From Tumebacillus flagellatus (GTDB taxonomy: Bacteria > Bacillota > Bacilli > Tumebacillales > Tumebacillaceae), in NCBI RefSeq assembly GCF_000714935.1, contig NZ_JMIR01000026.1:1-59597 (forward strand): a stretch of DNA of 59,597 bases, written 5' to 3'. Within the stretch, counting starts at the first letter, position 1. Every line of letters starts with the position of its first letter. Below the pieces are notes generated by a model, which worked only from the letters and a program-made list of their open reading frames with translations, ran no database searches and had not been told where the DNA came from. Of the stretch, positions 8,058-19,067 are shown piece by piece. Both the position numbers and the translations under genes were made by a program.

Positions 8058-9176
8058 GTGTTGGGGGCGTACTACTTTTTCTTTTTCGTGGGATTCGGGG
8101 CGTTGTATCCGATGTTGCCGCTGTTCTTGCGCGAAAACGGCTTGAGCGGCGGGCAGATCGGCATCATCACCGGGATCGGCCCGATCATGACGGTGCTGTT
8201 TCAACCGCTCTGGGGCATGATCGTCGACCGTTGGCAAGCCCAGCGGCTGGTGTTGTTCACGACGCTTTCCGTGGCGGCGTTGTTGTCGCTTCTGTATCCG
8301 CAAGTCGGCGGTTATGCGCTGTTCCTCCTGCTGTTTGCCGGGATGGCGGCGTTTCACTCGTCCGGCGTGCCGATCCTCGATTCGATCTCGCTGCGCACGG
8401 TGGCGAAGCACGGCGGCGATTACGGCTCGCTTCGGCTCTGGGGCGCGATCGGATTTGCCGTCGCGTCGTGGGTGGCGGGGAAACTGTCCGACCTCTCCGG
8501 GCTGCAAGCGATCTTCTATGTGTATGCGGTGGCGATGGCGTCCTGTGTGCTGTTGACGCGCGCGCTGCCGAAAGAACCGGCGGAGATGAAGTTTGAGCTG
8601 CTCAAAGGGCTTGGCAAGCTGATCCGCCTGCCGCGGTTTTTGGTGTTTTTGTTCGGGACGTTCTTGATCTTCGGGACGATTCAAGCGAACAACAGCTATT
8701 ATTCGATTTTTTTCACCGCCATCGGCGGCAACGTGGCGGGCGTCGGCCTGTCATTTCTGATCGCGGCGGGCTCGGAGGCGCCGGTAATGAAGTTCGCCGG
8801 GCGCTTGATCTCCCGCACGGGACTGATCGGGGCGCTGGTGCTCTCCGGTTCGATCGCGGCGCTGCGCTGGCTGTTCTACGGGATGGAACCGTCTCCGGTG
8901 CTCGTGATGTCGCTTCTGTTCGTGCAGGGGCTTTCCACCGGTATCTACATCCCGGCGGCGGCGGAGTTCGTGCGCCGCAACACCCCGGAAGAAATCCGCG
9001 TGACGGCGCTTGGCATCTACTCCGCGATCGGCAACGGTCTCGGTTCGATGGCGGGCACGATGGTCGGCGGGTTGCTGCTCGACCGCGTGGGGATCTTCGG
9101 CACGTACACGGTGTTCGGGATCGCGTCCCTCGTCGGCGTCGCCGCGATGGTGTCGCTGCGGTTTATCAAAAAATGA
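8058..9176 (+). CDS. MFS transporter (MFS_1-like family)
   Basis: About 372 residues with roughly 12 hydrophobic segments. The first begins almost at the N-terminus (GAYYFFFFVGFGALYPMLPL) and resembles the nucleoside-permease/LacY-like branch. GMIVDRW at about residue 55 is the loop 2-3 signature. The start is uncertain. The GTG at 8058 is the first usable common start but has no RBS. A good GGAGG lies at 8012-8016, and AAGGAAGAGGG at 7991-8001 precedes an in-frame ATT at 8007, which would add 17 residues. Substrate unknown. A strong terminator follows. Confidence 0.8.
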   Translation: MLGAYYFFFFVGFGALYPMLPLFLRENGLSGGQIGIITGIGPIMTVLFQPLWGMIVDRWQAQRLVLFTTLSVAALLSLLYPQVGGYALFLLLFAGMAAFHSSGVPILDSISLRTVAKHGGDYGSLRLWGAIGFAVASWVAGKLSDLSGLQAIFYVYAVAMASCVLLTRALPKEPAEMKFELLKGLGKLIRLPRFLVFLFGTFLIFGTIQANNSYYSIFFTAIGGNVAGVGLSFLIAAGSEAPVMKFAGRLISRTGLIGALVLSGSIAALRWLFYGMEPSPVLVMSLLFVQGLSTGIYIPAAAEFVRRNTPEEIRVTALGIYSAIGNGLGSMAGTMVGGLLLDRVGIFGTYTVFGIASLVGVAAMVSLRFIKK

Positions 9177-9204
9177 CCATGCGCGTGTTGCATGGTCTTT
9201 TTTT
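9175..9204 (+). terminator. Terminator after the MFS gene
   Basis: Perfect GACCATGC/GCATGGTC stem, loop GCGTGTT, then TTTTTTT. Confidence 0.9.
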
Positions 9205-9248
9205 GATTGGCAGATACTACCTCCATACGAAGGAGGTCGAAATCGCAC

Positions 9249-9467
9249 ATGCAACCGTTGACCGCAAAGGAACTTGAGTACATCGTCGACTCGATGTCCA
9301 ACGAAGACCTGCTGATCAAGCAATGCACCGCCGCCGCCGCGTCTGTGCAAAACCCGCAGTTGGCAAGAATCGCTCTGGAGATGGCGGGGCGTCATCAGAC
9401 GCACTACAACTACCTGCTGAACACGCTCCAGCAGCATCAGCAACTGGCTCCCACCCAACCGATGTAA
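9249..9467 (+). CDS. Small CotF-like spore coat protein
   Basis: A 72-residue, predominantly helical protein (MQPLTAKELEYIVDSMSNED...) with an NP-x-L-A-R-I-A-L-E-M segment and a Q-rich tail. It resembles the short member of CotF/YhcQ-type coat gene pairs, and the next gene encodes a longer relative. Start chosen at the ATG behind GAAGGAGG. Expression in sporulation is inferred from the family; no sporulation promoter was identified. Confidence 0.7.
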   Translation: MQPLTAKELEYIVDSMSNEDLLIKQCTAAAASVQNPQLARIALEMAGRHQTHYNYLLNTLQQHQQLAPTQPM

Positions 9468-9483
9468 GAGAGGAGGAATCCGC

Positions 9484-9855
9484 ATGCAACAGACCCAACA
9501 GATGCAACCACAACAAACCTTTCAACCCCAGTCGTTCCAAGCGGTGCAAAACCGCCATCGCCCGTTGCTCCCGGACCAAGACCTGCTCTACACGATTCTC
9601 GCCGATCAGAAGCGCACGGCGCGCGAGTACTGCACGGCGGTGATGGAATCGAGTTGCCCGATGGTGCGCCAGATGTTCACGGAGCTGCTCCAAGACACGC
9701 TGACGTTGCAAGGGCATCTCTACAAGTCGATGGAGCAAGCCAACATGTACAACGCTTCGTCGAAAGCGCAGCGCCGAGAACTGGACAAACAAATTCAGCA
9801 GTACGCGCAGACGCAGCAGAAGACCCAGCAATTCCTGCAGCAGAACTTCCAATAG
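9484..9855 (+). CDS. CotF-family spore coat protein
   Basis: A 123-residue protein with a Gln-rich N-terminus (14 of the first 30 residues are Q or P). The core is a helical CotF-like domain (LLPDQDLLYTILADQKRTAR ... CTAVMESSCPMVRQMFTELL), and the tail is again Gln-rich. CotF-like proteins have a ferritin-like four-helix fold and sit in the spore coat. It lies 16 bp after its short partner with its own RBS (AGAGGAGG), clearly as one operon closed by a terminator. Confidence 0.8.
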   Translation: MQQTQQMQPQQTFQPQSFQAVQNRHRPLLPDQDLLYTILADQKRTAREYCTAVMESSCPMVRQMFTELLQDTLTLQGHLYKSMEQANMYNASSKAQRRELDKQIQQYAQTQQKTQQFLQQNFQ

Positions 9856-9870
9856 CCGCGCTGGAAAAAG

Positions 9871-9905
9871 AAGACCCGGCCTCATGCGGAGGCGGGTCTT
9901 TTTTT
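9871..9905. terminator. Bidirectional terminator
   Basis: AAGACCCGGCCTC/GGAGGCGGGTCTT stem followed by TTTTTTT on the plus strand and by a T-rich run on the minus strand. It separates the coat operon from the convergent SLH gene. Confidence 0.85.
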
Positions 9906-9929
9906 CGTGCTTGGGCGGGAACGCCGGGA

Positions 9930-11228
9930 TTACGAGGTGCTTTGCGCGCTGTTTTTCACGTTCGCGGGAACGGTGATCGGCGCGACGTTGTTGTAGTTGG
10001 ACAGCGTGAGGTCGAACGTGGACTTGTAAGTCGCGCCGAATGTGGTTTCCGTGTGGACAGACTTTTGGTAGAGCGTGTTTTTGTCGAGGACGATGCGGTA
10101 GACCGTGTCGCCGAGGTCCTCCGATCCGGCGGGCAACTGTCCGCTTTGGTCGAGGAGCGCTTTTTTCATGACCGCGCCGGGCAGAGTGCCGCTCAGGGTG
10201 TAGGTGTCGCCGTTGTCGGTGACCGTCAAGAACGGGGCGAGGTAGTGGCTGTTCTTCGCGCCGTTGTTGTACGACGGAATGATGTCTTCCAAGTTGCCTT
10301 GGAACGTTTGCTTGTACCAAGTATTGTCGGGCGCCTTGATGTACTCGGTGCCGCCTGCGATGTAGAACTCCATTGGGTCGGTCGCTTTCTGGCCGGAAGT
10401 GTCCGTGGAGGTGATCGAGCCGGATTGATGGACGGACAGAGGGCTTTGTACGTAGTCGCCCTCGGCGGTCATCGCGGTGTCGGGGGCGTTCATCGACTCC
10501 GACATGTGGAAGGACGTGATCTTGTTCATCGCGGCGTCTGTGCCGTCGAGCAGCGAGATCGTGCGTCCGATCGTGTCGATTTTGGACGTGTACGTGTCGC
10601 GGTGGGTGTAAAATTCATACGCGAGCCGGGCGACGGCTTGGCGTTCGGCGTTGCCTTGCGGGTCGAACGTCCACGCGCCGTTGCCGTCTTGGCTGCCTTT
10701 GATAAACCCGATGTGCTGTGTCAGAGCGATCAGCGGTTTGGCGTAGGGGGAGGCGGCGTTTTCATCGGAGAACGTCGACGTCAAGCCGTACGAAGTCGCT
10801 TCGTTCGCCCGGCCCATCGCCCGGATGAAAAACGCCGCCAATTGCTCGCGGGTGATCGGTTCGTTCGCGCCAAACGTCGTGGCGCTCGTACCGGAGGTCA
10901 GCCCCGCCGTGACGAGCGCGCCGACGTACGGTTGCGCCCACGATTCCACGTCGGTGAATTTCGCCGAAGCGGCGGCGTTGGGCGTGAGTTTCAGCGCTTT
11001 GGACAACAGGGTGGCAAACTCTTGGCGGGTCATCGTGGCAGCCGGGCGGAACGTGTTGTCTTCGTACCCGGAGATGATGCCGGCGCTGACCAGCGCTTGA
11101 ATTTCCGTCTGGGCGTACGAAGCGCCCAAGTCTTTCAGAGCAGGAGTCTGCGCCTCGGCGCCGGGTGTCGCGAACAGCGAGGCGAGCAGAGTGCCTGTCA
11201 GGAGCAGAGCGGGAATGCGTGCTTTCAT
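9930..11228 (-). CDS. Secreted protein with N-terminal SLH domains
   Basis: A 432-residue exported protein: signal peptide 1-26 (ending PGAEA), then S-layer-homology repeats to about residue 200. These have typical features such as FRPAATMTRQEFATLLSKA, FGANEPITREQLAAFFIRA and a third, diverged copy. SLH domains anchor proteins to pyruvylated cell-wall polymers. The C-terminal part (about 210-430) looks like a LolA/DUF6612-type beta fold (ITSFHMSESMNAPDTAMTAE). The ATG at 11228 has AAGGAGGTACC just upstream; a longer frame in the same phase would lack a signal peptide. Function beyond wall attachment is unknown. Confidence 0.85.
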   Translation of the reverse strand: MKARIPALLLTGTLLASLFATPGAEAQTPALKDLGASYAQTEIQALVSAGIISGYEDNTFRPAATMTRQEFATLLSKALKLTPNAAASAKFTDVESWAQPYVGALVTAGLTSGTSATTFGANEPITREQLAAFFIRAMGRANEATSYGLTSTFSDENAASPYAKPLIALTQHIGFIKGSQDGNGAWTFDPQGNAERQAVARLAYEFYTHRDTYTSKIDTIGRTISLLDGTDAAMNKITSFHMSESMNAPDTAMTAEGDYVQSPLSVHQSGSITSTDTSGQKATDPMEFYIAGGTEYIKAPDNTWYKQTFQGNLEDIIPSYNNGAKNSHYLAPFLTVTDNGDTYTLSGTLPGAVMKKALLDQSGQLPAGSEDLGDTVYRIVLDKNTLYQKSVHTETTFGATYKSTFDLTLSNYNNVAPITVPANVKNSAQSTS

Positions 11229-11357
11229 GAGGTACCTCCTTGAAAAAAGAGTAGGAGTGCAGATACCCGTAGGGTGTCCAAAACCTTTCCTTTGACAACG
11301 TGCAAAAACTTGGGCAACATGAAAGCAGGGACTTGATAGAGAGGAGATTGACTTTTT

Positions 11358-11780
11358 ATGTATCGAAATGAATTGAGTGTGCGGTTTAACGATTGCGACG
11401 CGTTGGGGCATGTGAACAACGCGACGTATCTGACGTTTTTTGAAGAGGCGCGCAAGGAACTGTTCCGCCTGTTCAACCCGAGCTTGGATGTGCACTCGTG
11501 GAATATGATCATCGCGTCTACGCGTTGCGACTATTTAAGAGAAGCCGTCTACGCGGAAAACTTGACGGTGCTCACTTGGATCGGCCGCCTGGGTTCGTCC
11601 AGCGTCGACGTCGAACAAGCGATCCAAAACGAGCGCGGCGAATGGGTCGCGAGAGGCAAAGCGGTGCTGCTTGGGTATGACTTCGGCACGAAGAAAGCCG
11701 TGAAGATGTCGGACGAGATCCGCGCGAAGCTCTTGGAGCACAACGAAGCGCCGGAGGGCGTTCCGGCGTTGCGGGAATAG
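11358..11780 (+). CDS. Hot-dog acyl-CoA thioesterase (4HBT/YbgC type)
   Basis: A 140-residue protein. The start YRNELSVRFNDCDALGHVNN contains the family's catalytic D-x-x-G-H-V-N-N motif. The central helix FFEEARKELFRL and the later strands match the 4-hydroxybenzoyl-CoA thioesterase fold. It hydrolyses an acyl-CoA of unknown chain type. AGAGGAG precedes the ATG. A TTGACA at 11292-11297 may be its -35, but the matching -10 (CAACAT) is poor. Confidence 0.88.
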   Translation: MYRNELSVRFNDCDALGHVNNATYLTFFEEARKELFRLFNPSLDVHSWNMIIASTRCDYLREAVYAENLTVLTWIGRLGSSSVDVEQAIQNERGEWVARGKAVLLGYDFGTKKAVKMSDEIRAKLLEHNEAPEGVPALRE

Positions 11781-11857
11781 AGAAAAATACTTCGGCAGGC
11801 AAGTGAGCCATGAGTTCACATCAGCACCCCGCGCCGAGGCTCGTTTTTGACCCCAAA

Positions 11858-11893
11858 AAGACCTTGGCACTCAACAGCGCCAAGGTCTTTTCT
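11858..11893. terminator. Bidirectional terminator
   Basis: Perfect AAGACCTTGGC/GCCAAGGTCTT stem with T-runs on both sides, between the convergent thioesterase and kinase genes. Confidence 0.9.
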
Positions 11894-14061
11894 CATGCAA
11901 ACCGTACCGTAAACACCGTGCCGCGACCCGGAACGCTTGTCACTTCCAGCGTCCCGCCGTGCGACTCGACGATTTTGCGGCAGACGGGCAGGCCGAGGCC
12001 GGTGCCCGCCGCTTTGGTGGTGAAAAACGGCTCGAAGATCCGCTCCATCTGCTCCGGGTTCATCCCGCAGCCGTTGTCCGCCACAGCGATCACTCCGCCG
12101 TGCAAGCGGATGTCGATCTTGCCGTCCGTGCCGTTCATCGCGTCAAACGCGTTGCGCACCAAGTTGATCAAGACTTGCTTCAACTCGCGGGCGTTGCCTT
12201 CCAAGCGGTACCCTTCTTCGAGCTCCAAGCCCAACTGCACCCCTCGGTAGTTCGCTTCGCCCTCCAGCACGAGGAACGTCTCGCGAACCAGCGACGCCAG
12301 ATCGACTTGTTCCGAACCTTGCGCCGGCCGCGCCATGCTCAAATACTCGCTGAGGATCGCGTTCATCCGGTCGATCTCCGACTGCATCACGTCGAGGTAC
12401 ATCTGGTGCTCTCCGCCCTCCATCTTCTTGGCCAAGAGCTGCAAAAATCCGCGCACCGACGTCATCGGGTTGCGCACTTCATGCGCAATCGTCGCCGCCA
12501 TCTGCACATAGTGCGAGTGCGCGTCCACCCGGCGGGACAACTGCTCCCATTCCTGATAGAGCGTGATGTCCTTGACGAAGACCATGCACCCGTCCGCTTC
12601 CTGCGACAACGGGTTGCGAATCGGGAACAAGTCCAGTTCCAACACATATTCGCGCCCGTGCATCAACGCTCTCTGCTGTTCGAGGTGTTCGCGGCGGCAT
12701 GTTTGCAGCACGCGCTCCAAAGCGAGGCCGAGCGCCTGCCCGTTCTCCGGGAACTGCCACAGCTCCACATCGGGCAACTTCTTGCCGATCAAGTCCATTT
12801 CCCGCCGCCCGACCAGCGAGCACAACTCCGGCGAGATGTGCTCGATTTGCAGATTGGCGTCGACCAACAGCACGTTTAACGCCACCGATTGCAACAACAC
12901 CTGCGTCTGCTGCGTCAAGCGGTCGATGGCGAATTCCTGCGAGCGGTTGTAGACGAGCACCAACCACGCCGGCGCTCCGTTGCCCGTCGACGGAAACGGA
13001 CGGATCGACAACGAGAAGGGAATCTCTTCTCCGTCCGAATTGCGGCCCACGCCGACGCGGTTTTCCACGCGCTTTCCGGCCTGCAATTCATCCAGCGGAT
13101 ACGTCCCGTCCAAAAAACGGAAGCGGGAACGGTATTCCGTGCCGTCCCACGTGAGCAATTGCTCTTGGGGATAGCCGAACATCTCGCAGAGGTACGGGTT
13201 CACATAGTTGACCCGACCCGTCGCGTCAAACGTCAACAAGCCGAGCGGCACCTGATCCAGCACATTGCGCTGCTGGTGGCGGTAGCGGCGGGCGAGATCG
13301 ACGGCGTTTTGGAACGCTTGCGGCAGGTCTTTGAGCAGTTCGAATTTTGAGTCAAGCGTTTCGCCGGAGAACGAGTCGCCGTCATACGACTTCACCCATT
13401 CGATCAGCTTCTCTTGCTCCCGTTGCAGATGCCGCTCATGGCGTTCTGAGCGCAGGCCCATGGCGAGCCAGACGGTCAACGAAACGAGGCAGACTCCCAA
13501 CCCGGACACCCAGATGAAGGTTTGCTGCCTTTCGATTTTTTCCGTGGATTGGTTGACATTCAAAACGGCGTACACGGAACCGTCCCGGTACAGCGGGATG
13601 GAATAGTTGTACACGCGGACATTGCGAATCTTCGAAATCGTGAAGTAAAACTGAGGCTGGCCGGTCTTGAGCAACGTCTCCGTCTCAGGAGCCACCGATT
13701 CGAGCGTATAAGGCAGGAGACGCGGGTTGCGCTGGACCGGCGCGTACGCGACCACTTGGTTGGTCGCCCGAATGTAGAGCGAACCGCTCAAGTCGTTGTC
13801 AGCCGGGAACGTCTCGTCCAGCAACGCTTGAAAACGCTGGTACAAAAGCGCATCGTTGCCGCTGGACATCGCAAACGAAAGGCCGGGATCGGACCCCATC
13901 CGATGTTGCAACAACAGAGACATCGCCGAAAGCTTCTCTTGCTTCTCTTGATAGAGGGCGTTAAACGCCACGAACACCAGGAGAATGGTCGTGCAGAGCA
14001 ACAGCAAAGCGGGAAGCAACAGCTTTAACACGGTGGGCAGTTTGCGGTTCACGTAGGACAT
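11893..14061 (-). CDS. Membrane PAS-domain sensor histidine kinase
   Basis: A 722-residue kinase. Membrane segment 1 (about 10-32) and segment 2 (about 180-203) enclose an extracellular sensor domain. Two PAS domains follow (LDQVPLGLLTFDATGRVNYV and SVALNVLLVDANLQIEHISP), then HisKA with IAHEVRNPMTSVRGFLQLL (His527) and a HATPase (DNGCGMN; TTKAAGTGLGLPVC). The architecture is that of KinB/NtrB-like orphan kinases that can feed the sporulation phosphorelay. No response regulator is adjacent, which supports that guess without proving it. Start: the ATG at 14061, or a TTG at 14097 that adds 12 residues; neither has an ideal RBS. Confidence 0.88.
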   Translation of the reverse strand: MSYVNRKLPTVLKLLLPALLLLCTTILLVFVAFNALYQEKQEKLSAMSLLLQHRMGSDPGLSFAMSSGNDALLYQRFQALLDETFPADNDLSGSLYIRATNQVVAYAPVQRNPRLLPYTLESVAPETETLLKTGQPQFYFTISKIRNVRVYNYSIPLYRDGSVYAVLNVNQSTEKIERQQTFIWVSGLGVCLVSLTVWLAMGLRSERHERHLQREQEKLIEWVKSYDGDSFSGETLDSKFELLKDLPQAFQNAVDLARRYRHQQRNVLDQVPLGLLTFDATGRVNYVNPYLCEMFGYPQEQLLTWDGTEYRSRFRFLDGTYPLDELQAGKRVENRVGVGRNSDGEEIPFSLSIRPFPSTGNGAPAWLVLVYNRSQEFAIDRLTQQTQVLLQSVALNVLLVDANLQIEHISPELCSLVGRREMDLIGKKLPDVELWQFPENGQALGLALERVLQTCRREHLEQQRALMHGREYVLELDLFPIRNPLSQEADGCMVFVKDITLYQEWEQLSRRVDAHSHYVQMAATIAHEVRNPMTSVRGFLQLLAKKMEGGEHQMYLDVMQSEIDRMNAILSEYLSMARPAQGSEQVDLASLVRETFLVLEGEANYRGVQLGLELEEGYRLEGNARELKQVLINLVRNAFDAMNGTDGKIDIRLHGGVIAVADNGCGMNPEQMERIFEPFFTTKAAGTGLGLPVCRKIVESHGGTLEVTSVPGRGTVFTVRFA

Positions 14062-14231
14062 TCCTTTTTGGCGTCTATCTTTTTTGGTGGAAGTCAAAGT
14101 AACGATTCAGTTTACAAACTTTACTGTTCTCTACTATACTCGATTTTTGCTTGTGGTTAAAGTTGTATATTTCCAAGAGGATTTGTACACCCCTGAAGCG
14201 AAGGGTATCGGTCAAGGAGATGAAGAGAACC

Positions 14232-16489
<2,258 letters not shown>

Positions 16490-16493
<4 letters not shown>

Positions 16494-17695
16494 CCTACAT
16501 CCAGCAGGGCACGTCCGATTTTAAAAAAGCGACGTTCGGCATGTTTGCCGGCGGTTTGAACACGTTTGCGATCCTCTACAGCACGCAGCCGTTGATGCCG
16601 GAGTTCTCCCGCGAATTCGGCATCTCGCCGACGGTGGCGAGTCTGTCGCTGTCGGTGTCCACGATCGCGATGGCGTTCTCGATGCTCTTGGTCGGCTCGC
16701 TCTCCGAATCGTGGGGACGTAAGCCGGTGATGACGACCGCCCTCGCCGGCTCGGCGATCCTTGCGGTGATCACGGCGTTTGCGCCGAACTTTCACATCTT
16801 GCTCGCGGCACGGGTGTTGCTTGGCATCGTCCTCGCCGGACTGCCCGCCATCGCGATGGCGTACTTGGGCGAAGAGATGGAACCGGGGACGCTCGGCGTG
16901 GCGATGGGGCTCTACATCAGCGGCAACTCGATCGGCGGCATGGGCGGACGGATTATCGTCGGCATGCTGACCGACTTTTTCAACTGGCGGGTGGCGCTGG
17001 CGGGCATCGGCGTGCTTGCGATCGTGGCGTCGCTGTTTTTCTGGGTGACGCTTCCGAAATCGCGCAACTTCCACGCGCAGCCGCTGAAAGTCAAACCCCT
17101 GCTGCGCTCGATGATTTCGCATCTCCGAGATCCGGGCTTGCTTTGTTTGTACGGCATCGGCTTTTTGTTGATGGGCAGTTTCGTGATGCTCTACAACTAC
17201 ATCTCCTATCAGTTGATCGCCCCGCCGTTTTCGCTCTCCCAGACGCTGGTCGGTTGGATTTTTATCGTGTATATCGTCGGGACGTTCTCGTCGACGTGGA
17301 TGGGGCGTTTGGCGGATCGCTGCGGCCGGCGCAAAGTATTGTGGATTGCGCTCTCCATCATGCTGGCCGGCGCGTCGGCGACGTTGACGACGAACTTGCC
17401 GCTGAAAATCGCGGGCATCGCCGTGTTCACGTTCGGCTTCTTCGGCGGGCATTCGATCGCGTCGTCGTGGGTCGGCCGCCGTGCCGCGCACGATAAAGCG
17501 CAAGCCTCGTCGCTCTATCTGTTTTTCTACTACGCGGGGTCGAGCATCGGCGGCACGGTCGGCGGGACGTTTTGGATCGCGTTCGGCTGGGGCGGTGTCG
17601 TGGCGGCGATCGTCTGCCTCCTGGGTTTGGCGCTGCTGCTGTCGGTACGCCTCACGCACATCCCTGTGCTCACAGAGAAAAAGAGCTCCGTCTGA
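16490..17695 (+). CDS. MFS transporter (YnfM/DHA1-like)
   Basis: A 401-residue, 12-segment permease. The loop 2-3 signature is GSLSESWGRKPVMT (about residue 65), and its second-half counterpart is GRLADRCGRRKV. The N-terminal TQPLMPEFSREFGISPTVAS strongly resembles the YnfM/YgaY subgroup of drug/metabolite exporters. Translation is coupled to mrfA by an ATGA overlap. The substrate is unknown. Its position between mrfA and mrfB breaks the arrangement known from Bacillus. Confidence 0.88.
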
Positions 17696-17711
17696 CGGGG
17701 CTCTTTTTTTG
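17681..17711 (+). terminator. Terminator after mrfA-MFS
   Basis: AAGAGCTCCGT/ACGGGGCTCTT stem (one mismatch) overlapping the stop codon, then TTTTTTT. Confidence 0.88.
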
Positions 17712-17729
17712 CATGCAGTTCAAGCGCTT

Positions 17730-18005
17730 TCAAGCCAGATTGGCGTACAAGATCAACAGCACACCGGTCAGAGCCAAACTTCCGCTGACGGGATCGTAGA
17801 GGTCTTTGGGCGCGCGCATCTTCACGGAGCGCACCACGCAGCACACACACCAAAACAACCCCGCCAGAAAAAAATACCTCCCCGCCGCCCACAGATCGCC
17901 GTTCCCGCCGTCCACGAGAAACGTGCGGAACCCGATGACGGTTAACGCCAGCCAAAGCAGCGTGTAGAGCAAGAGGTACAGCGAAAATCCCCACGAAATG
18001 CGCAC
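17730..18005 (-). CDS. Small three-segment membrane protein of unknown function
   Basis: A 91-residue hydrophobic protein with membrane segments at about 6-27, 40-62 and 74-90, separated by a short loop (DGGNGD) and a basic loop (RSVKMRAPKD). I do not recognise the family. The GTG at 18005 is chosen because GGAGGAGG stands about 10 bp upstream; longer readings to 18101 would translate through that RBS. It converges on the MFS gene before it. Confidence 0.65.
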   Translation of the reverse strand: MRISWGFSLYLLLYTLLWLALTVIGFRTFLVDGGNGDLWAAGRYFFLAGLFWCVCCVVRSVKMRAPKDLYDPVSGSLALTGVLLILYANLA

Positions 18006-18094
18006 CCGGATCACCCCTCCTCCGTCGGGCGGAATCCTCCTGCAATATGTGTATTCACGCACCTTCAAAATTGTGAGAAAAAATTTCTCGCAAA

Positions 18095-18123
18095 CTAGCA
18101 AAGCGGAGGAATACTTTTGCTAG
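18095..18123 (+). promoter_or_regulatory. Hairpin with an RBS-like loop upstream of a small gene
   Basis: CTAGCAAA (18095-18102) pairs with TTTGCTAG (18116-18123), leaving GCGGAGGAATACT as the loop. A second inverted repeat, GAGAAA-AAA-TTTCTC (18074-18089), lies just before it. The pair could be operators or an RNA structure; no partner is known. Confidence 0.35.
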
Positions 18124-18170
18124 AAGCGGTCATACTCTATACCATAGACCACAATCTGGAGGGATTTCAC

Positions 18171-18383
18171 ATGACCCACGAACAAGTGCTGAAAGCGTTC
18201 TACGCGCGCCTCAAAAACGTCTCGACCGAATCTGTCGTCCGCGTCGTCGATCTCGCCCGTGAGCATCACATGAGCTACCGTCACTTGAGTCGTCTGCTGA
18301 AATCGTCGGGGTTGAACCTCCTCTGGATCAACGGCAAAGCGTTCGTCTATCGCGGAGAAGCGGTGCAGGTGCTGGCTTCCTGA
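18171..18383 (+). CDS. Small HTH-like protein of unknown function
   Basis: A 70-residue protein with ATG behind CTGGAGGG. The middle (VDLAREHHMSYRHLSRLLKS) has the spacing of a helix-turn-helix, and the rest (LLWINGKAFVYRGEAV) could be a small wing. I recognise no family, so DNA binding is inference. It is free-standing, with inverted repeats in front and a strong terminator behind. An alternative TTG start at 18117 would put the first codons inside the upstream hairpin. Confidence 0.6.
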   Translation: MTHEQVLKAFYARLKNVSTESVVRVVDLAREHHMSYRHLSRLLKSSGLNLLWINGKAFVYRGEAVQVLAS

Positions 18384-18406
18384 TCGAATAAATAACAAAT
18401 CGATTG

Positions 18407-18442
18407 AAAAAACCCTCGCTGCCGGTTGGGCAGCGAGGGTTT
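18407..18442. terminator. Strong bidirectional terminator
   Basis: AAAAACCCTCGCTGC/GCAGCGAGGGTTTTT, perfect stem, between convergent genes. Confidence 0.93.
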
Positions 18443-18955
18443 TTAGTTCAGCGGCAACACCATCAAGCTCTCGTCGAAGTAGAGGTCGCAGATGCGCAGC
18501 GCGCGTTTTTCCGTGCCGTAGGTTTGGAAGCCGAGCTTGGTGTAGAGGCTGAGGGCAGCGGTGTTTTTTTGCACGACAGCCAAGTTGATCTGTTCGACGT
18601 CTTCGAAATCCGCTTTGGTTTTCTCGACGGCGGCGCGGATCAACGCTTGGGCGAATCCAAGGCTTCGCGCTTCCGGCGCGACGTACATCGCGATCAAGTT
18701 GGCTTTGTGGCGCAGTTTGCGCAGTTCTTCGCGGCGAATCGTCACCACGCCGACCAACTGGTCTTGGTCGTTGAACGCGCCGAGCGTGAACGTCGTCTCC
18801 GGGGAAGAGAAGCGCTTCTCATAGTTTTCAATCGGGTTCGGACGGTCGAGCGCTTCATGATACGAATCCGCAAACGCTTCCGGGTGTTCTTGCAGCGCGC
18901 GCAGGCGCAGCTCCCAATAGACCTCAGCGTCCGCAGGGACAAGCGTGCGTATCAT
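18443..18955 (-). CDS. GNAT-family N-acetyltransferase
   Basis: A 170-residue protein of the RimI/RimJ-like type. It begins MIRTLVPADAEVYWELRLRA. The acetyl-CoA site is ANLIAMYVAPEARSLGFAQA, where the usual R/Q-x-x-G-x-G/A loop is altered to R-S-L-G-F-A. The C-terminal TAALSLYTKLGFQTYGTE is motif B. Substrate unknown; single gene, transcribed away from the GNAT-GrpB gene. Confidence 0.85.
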   Translation of the reverse strand: MIRTLVPADAEVYWELRLRALQEHPEAFADSYHEALDRPNPIENYEKRFSSPETTFTLGAFNDQDQLVGVVTIRREELRKLRHKANLIAMYVAPEARSLGFAQALIRAAVEKTKADFEDVEQINLAVVQKNTAALSLYTKLGFQTYGTEKRALRICDLYFDESLMVLPLN

Positions 18956-19067
18956 ACTAAGTTCACATCCTTTGTCAGATTAGGTATTTTTACCTTTCGC
19001 CGTGCTCCATCCATTCACCTTTTGTGTTACCATTTTCTTAACAAAGTTGCAGGGGGAGGCAGGCAGC

